From a bacterium UBA1790 (GTDB taxonomy: Bacteria > Bacteroidota > Bacteroidia > Bacteroidales > Muribaculaceae): a stretch of 15,385 nt of DNA. The stretch lies in the NCBI GenBank assembly GCA_002314465.1, contig DCGA01000108.1, positions 3,132 to 18,516 on the forward strand, read 5' to 3'. Shown here one piece after another: positions 15,167-15,385 of the stretch (within the stretch, counting starts at the first letter, position 1; each line of letters begins with the position of its first letter). The position numbers were made by a program, and so were the translations under genes. The notes below the pieces were generated by a model. It was not told the origin of the DNA and did not search any database. It saw only the letters and a program-made list of their open reading frames with translations.

Positions 15167-15385
15167 AGATTACCTGCATCGGACATAGCGGATTTGCCAT
15201 AGAGTGCGACAACGCCACTCTCGTCTTTGACTATTATACCGACGAGCACGGCGTGTTGCCCGCCATCCTTGAGCGTGCCTCAAGGATATACGTCTTTGTG
15301 TCGCACAGCCACCGCGATCACCTCAACCACGACATCTTCAAGTGGCAGTCGCAATACCGCATCGAGCGATATGTCATTGCCAACG
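15163..15385 (+). CDS. Metallo-beta-lactamase-fold hydrolase, N-terminal part (3' end outside window)
   Basis: A GTG at 15163 opens a frame that continues to the window edge, giving 74 residues. The start MKITCIGHSGFAIE is typical of small metallo-beta-lactamase-fold hydrolases. The zinc motif is HSHRDH at 48-53, a form of HxHxDH. The remaining metal ligands lie beyond the window. GTG is preferred because no in-frame ATG lies nearby and because the GTGA overlap with the tex stop suggests coupled translation. The substrate is unknown. Confidence 0.8.
   Translation, partial: MKITCIGHSGFAIECDNATLVFDYYTDEHGVLPAILERASRIYVFVSHSHRDHLNHDIFKWQSQYRIERYVIAN

Overview
The window reads as chromosomal DNA from a member of Bacteroidota, most likely order Bacteroidales (gut Muribaculaceae, Prevotella or Bacteroides relatives). 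The grounds are a complete Bat (Bacteroides aerotolerance) gene run, two Bacteroidota-type promoters (TTTG or TTG, about 19-20 bases, then TAnnTTTG), the general absence of Shine-Dalgarno sequences before starts, and protein versions that match my recollection of Bacteroidales families. The genus cannot be fixed from the sequence alone. No rRNA, tRNA, CRISPR array, transposase or phage gene is visible, and base and codon use look broadly even, so this appears to be ordinary core chromosome rather than a mobile island.

Region 1 (1-8620, all + strand) is a tightly packed run: the 3' end of batA, then batB, batC, batD, batE, a PAP2-type lipid phosphatase, an 83-residue helix-turn-helix protein, a GT39-like membrane glycosyltransferase and an unrecognised secreted protein. 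Gaps are 10-40 bases or overlaps, and no convincing promoter lies between genes. The run ends at a strong hairpin at 8590-8617. BatA and BatB are membrane-anchored von Willebrand A proteins, BatC and BatE carry TPRs, and BatD is a large exported protein with one membrane anchor; together they are thought to form an envelope complex. The four downstream genes also point to the envelope.

Region 2 (8631-10370, - strand) is a two-gene unit: a membrane-anchored PASTA protein followed six bases later by an RluD-family pseudouridine synthase. It shares the 8590-8617 hairpin as a bidirectional terminator.

Region 3 (10371-10559) is a 189-base divergent promoter region with one good promoter facing each way. 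The rightward promoter has a run of nine T in its spacer.

Region 4 (10560-15385, + strand) holds a PlsC/PlsB-like acyltransferase with its own terminator, a membrane-anchored metallophosphoesterase, the RNA-binding protein Tex, and the start of a metallo-beta-lactamase-fold hydrolase whose GTG start overlaps the tex stop.

I found no clear new defence or mobile system. The best leads are the unrecognised secreted protein at 7137-8567, the joining of the Bat run to four envelope or unknown genes, the unusual HX5D spacing in the acyltransferase, the T9 promoter spacer, and the repetitive Lys/Asp/Asn/Gln tract of BatC.
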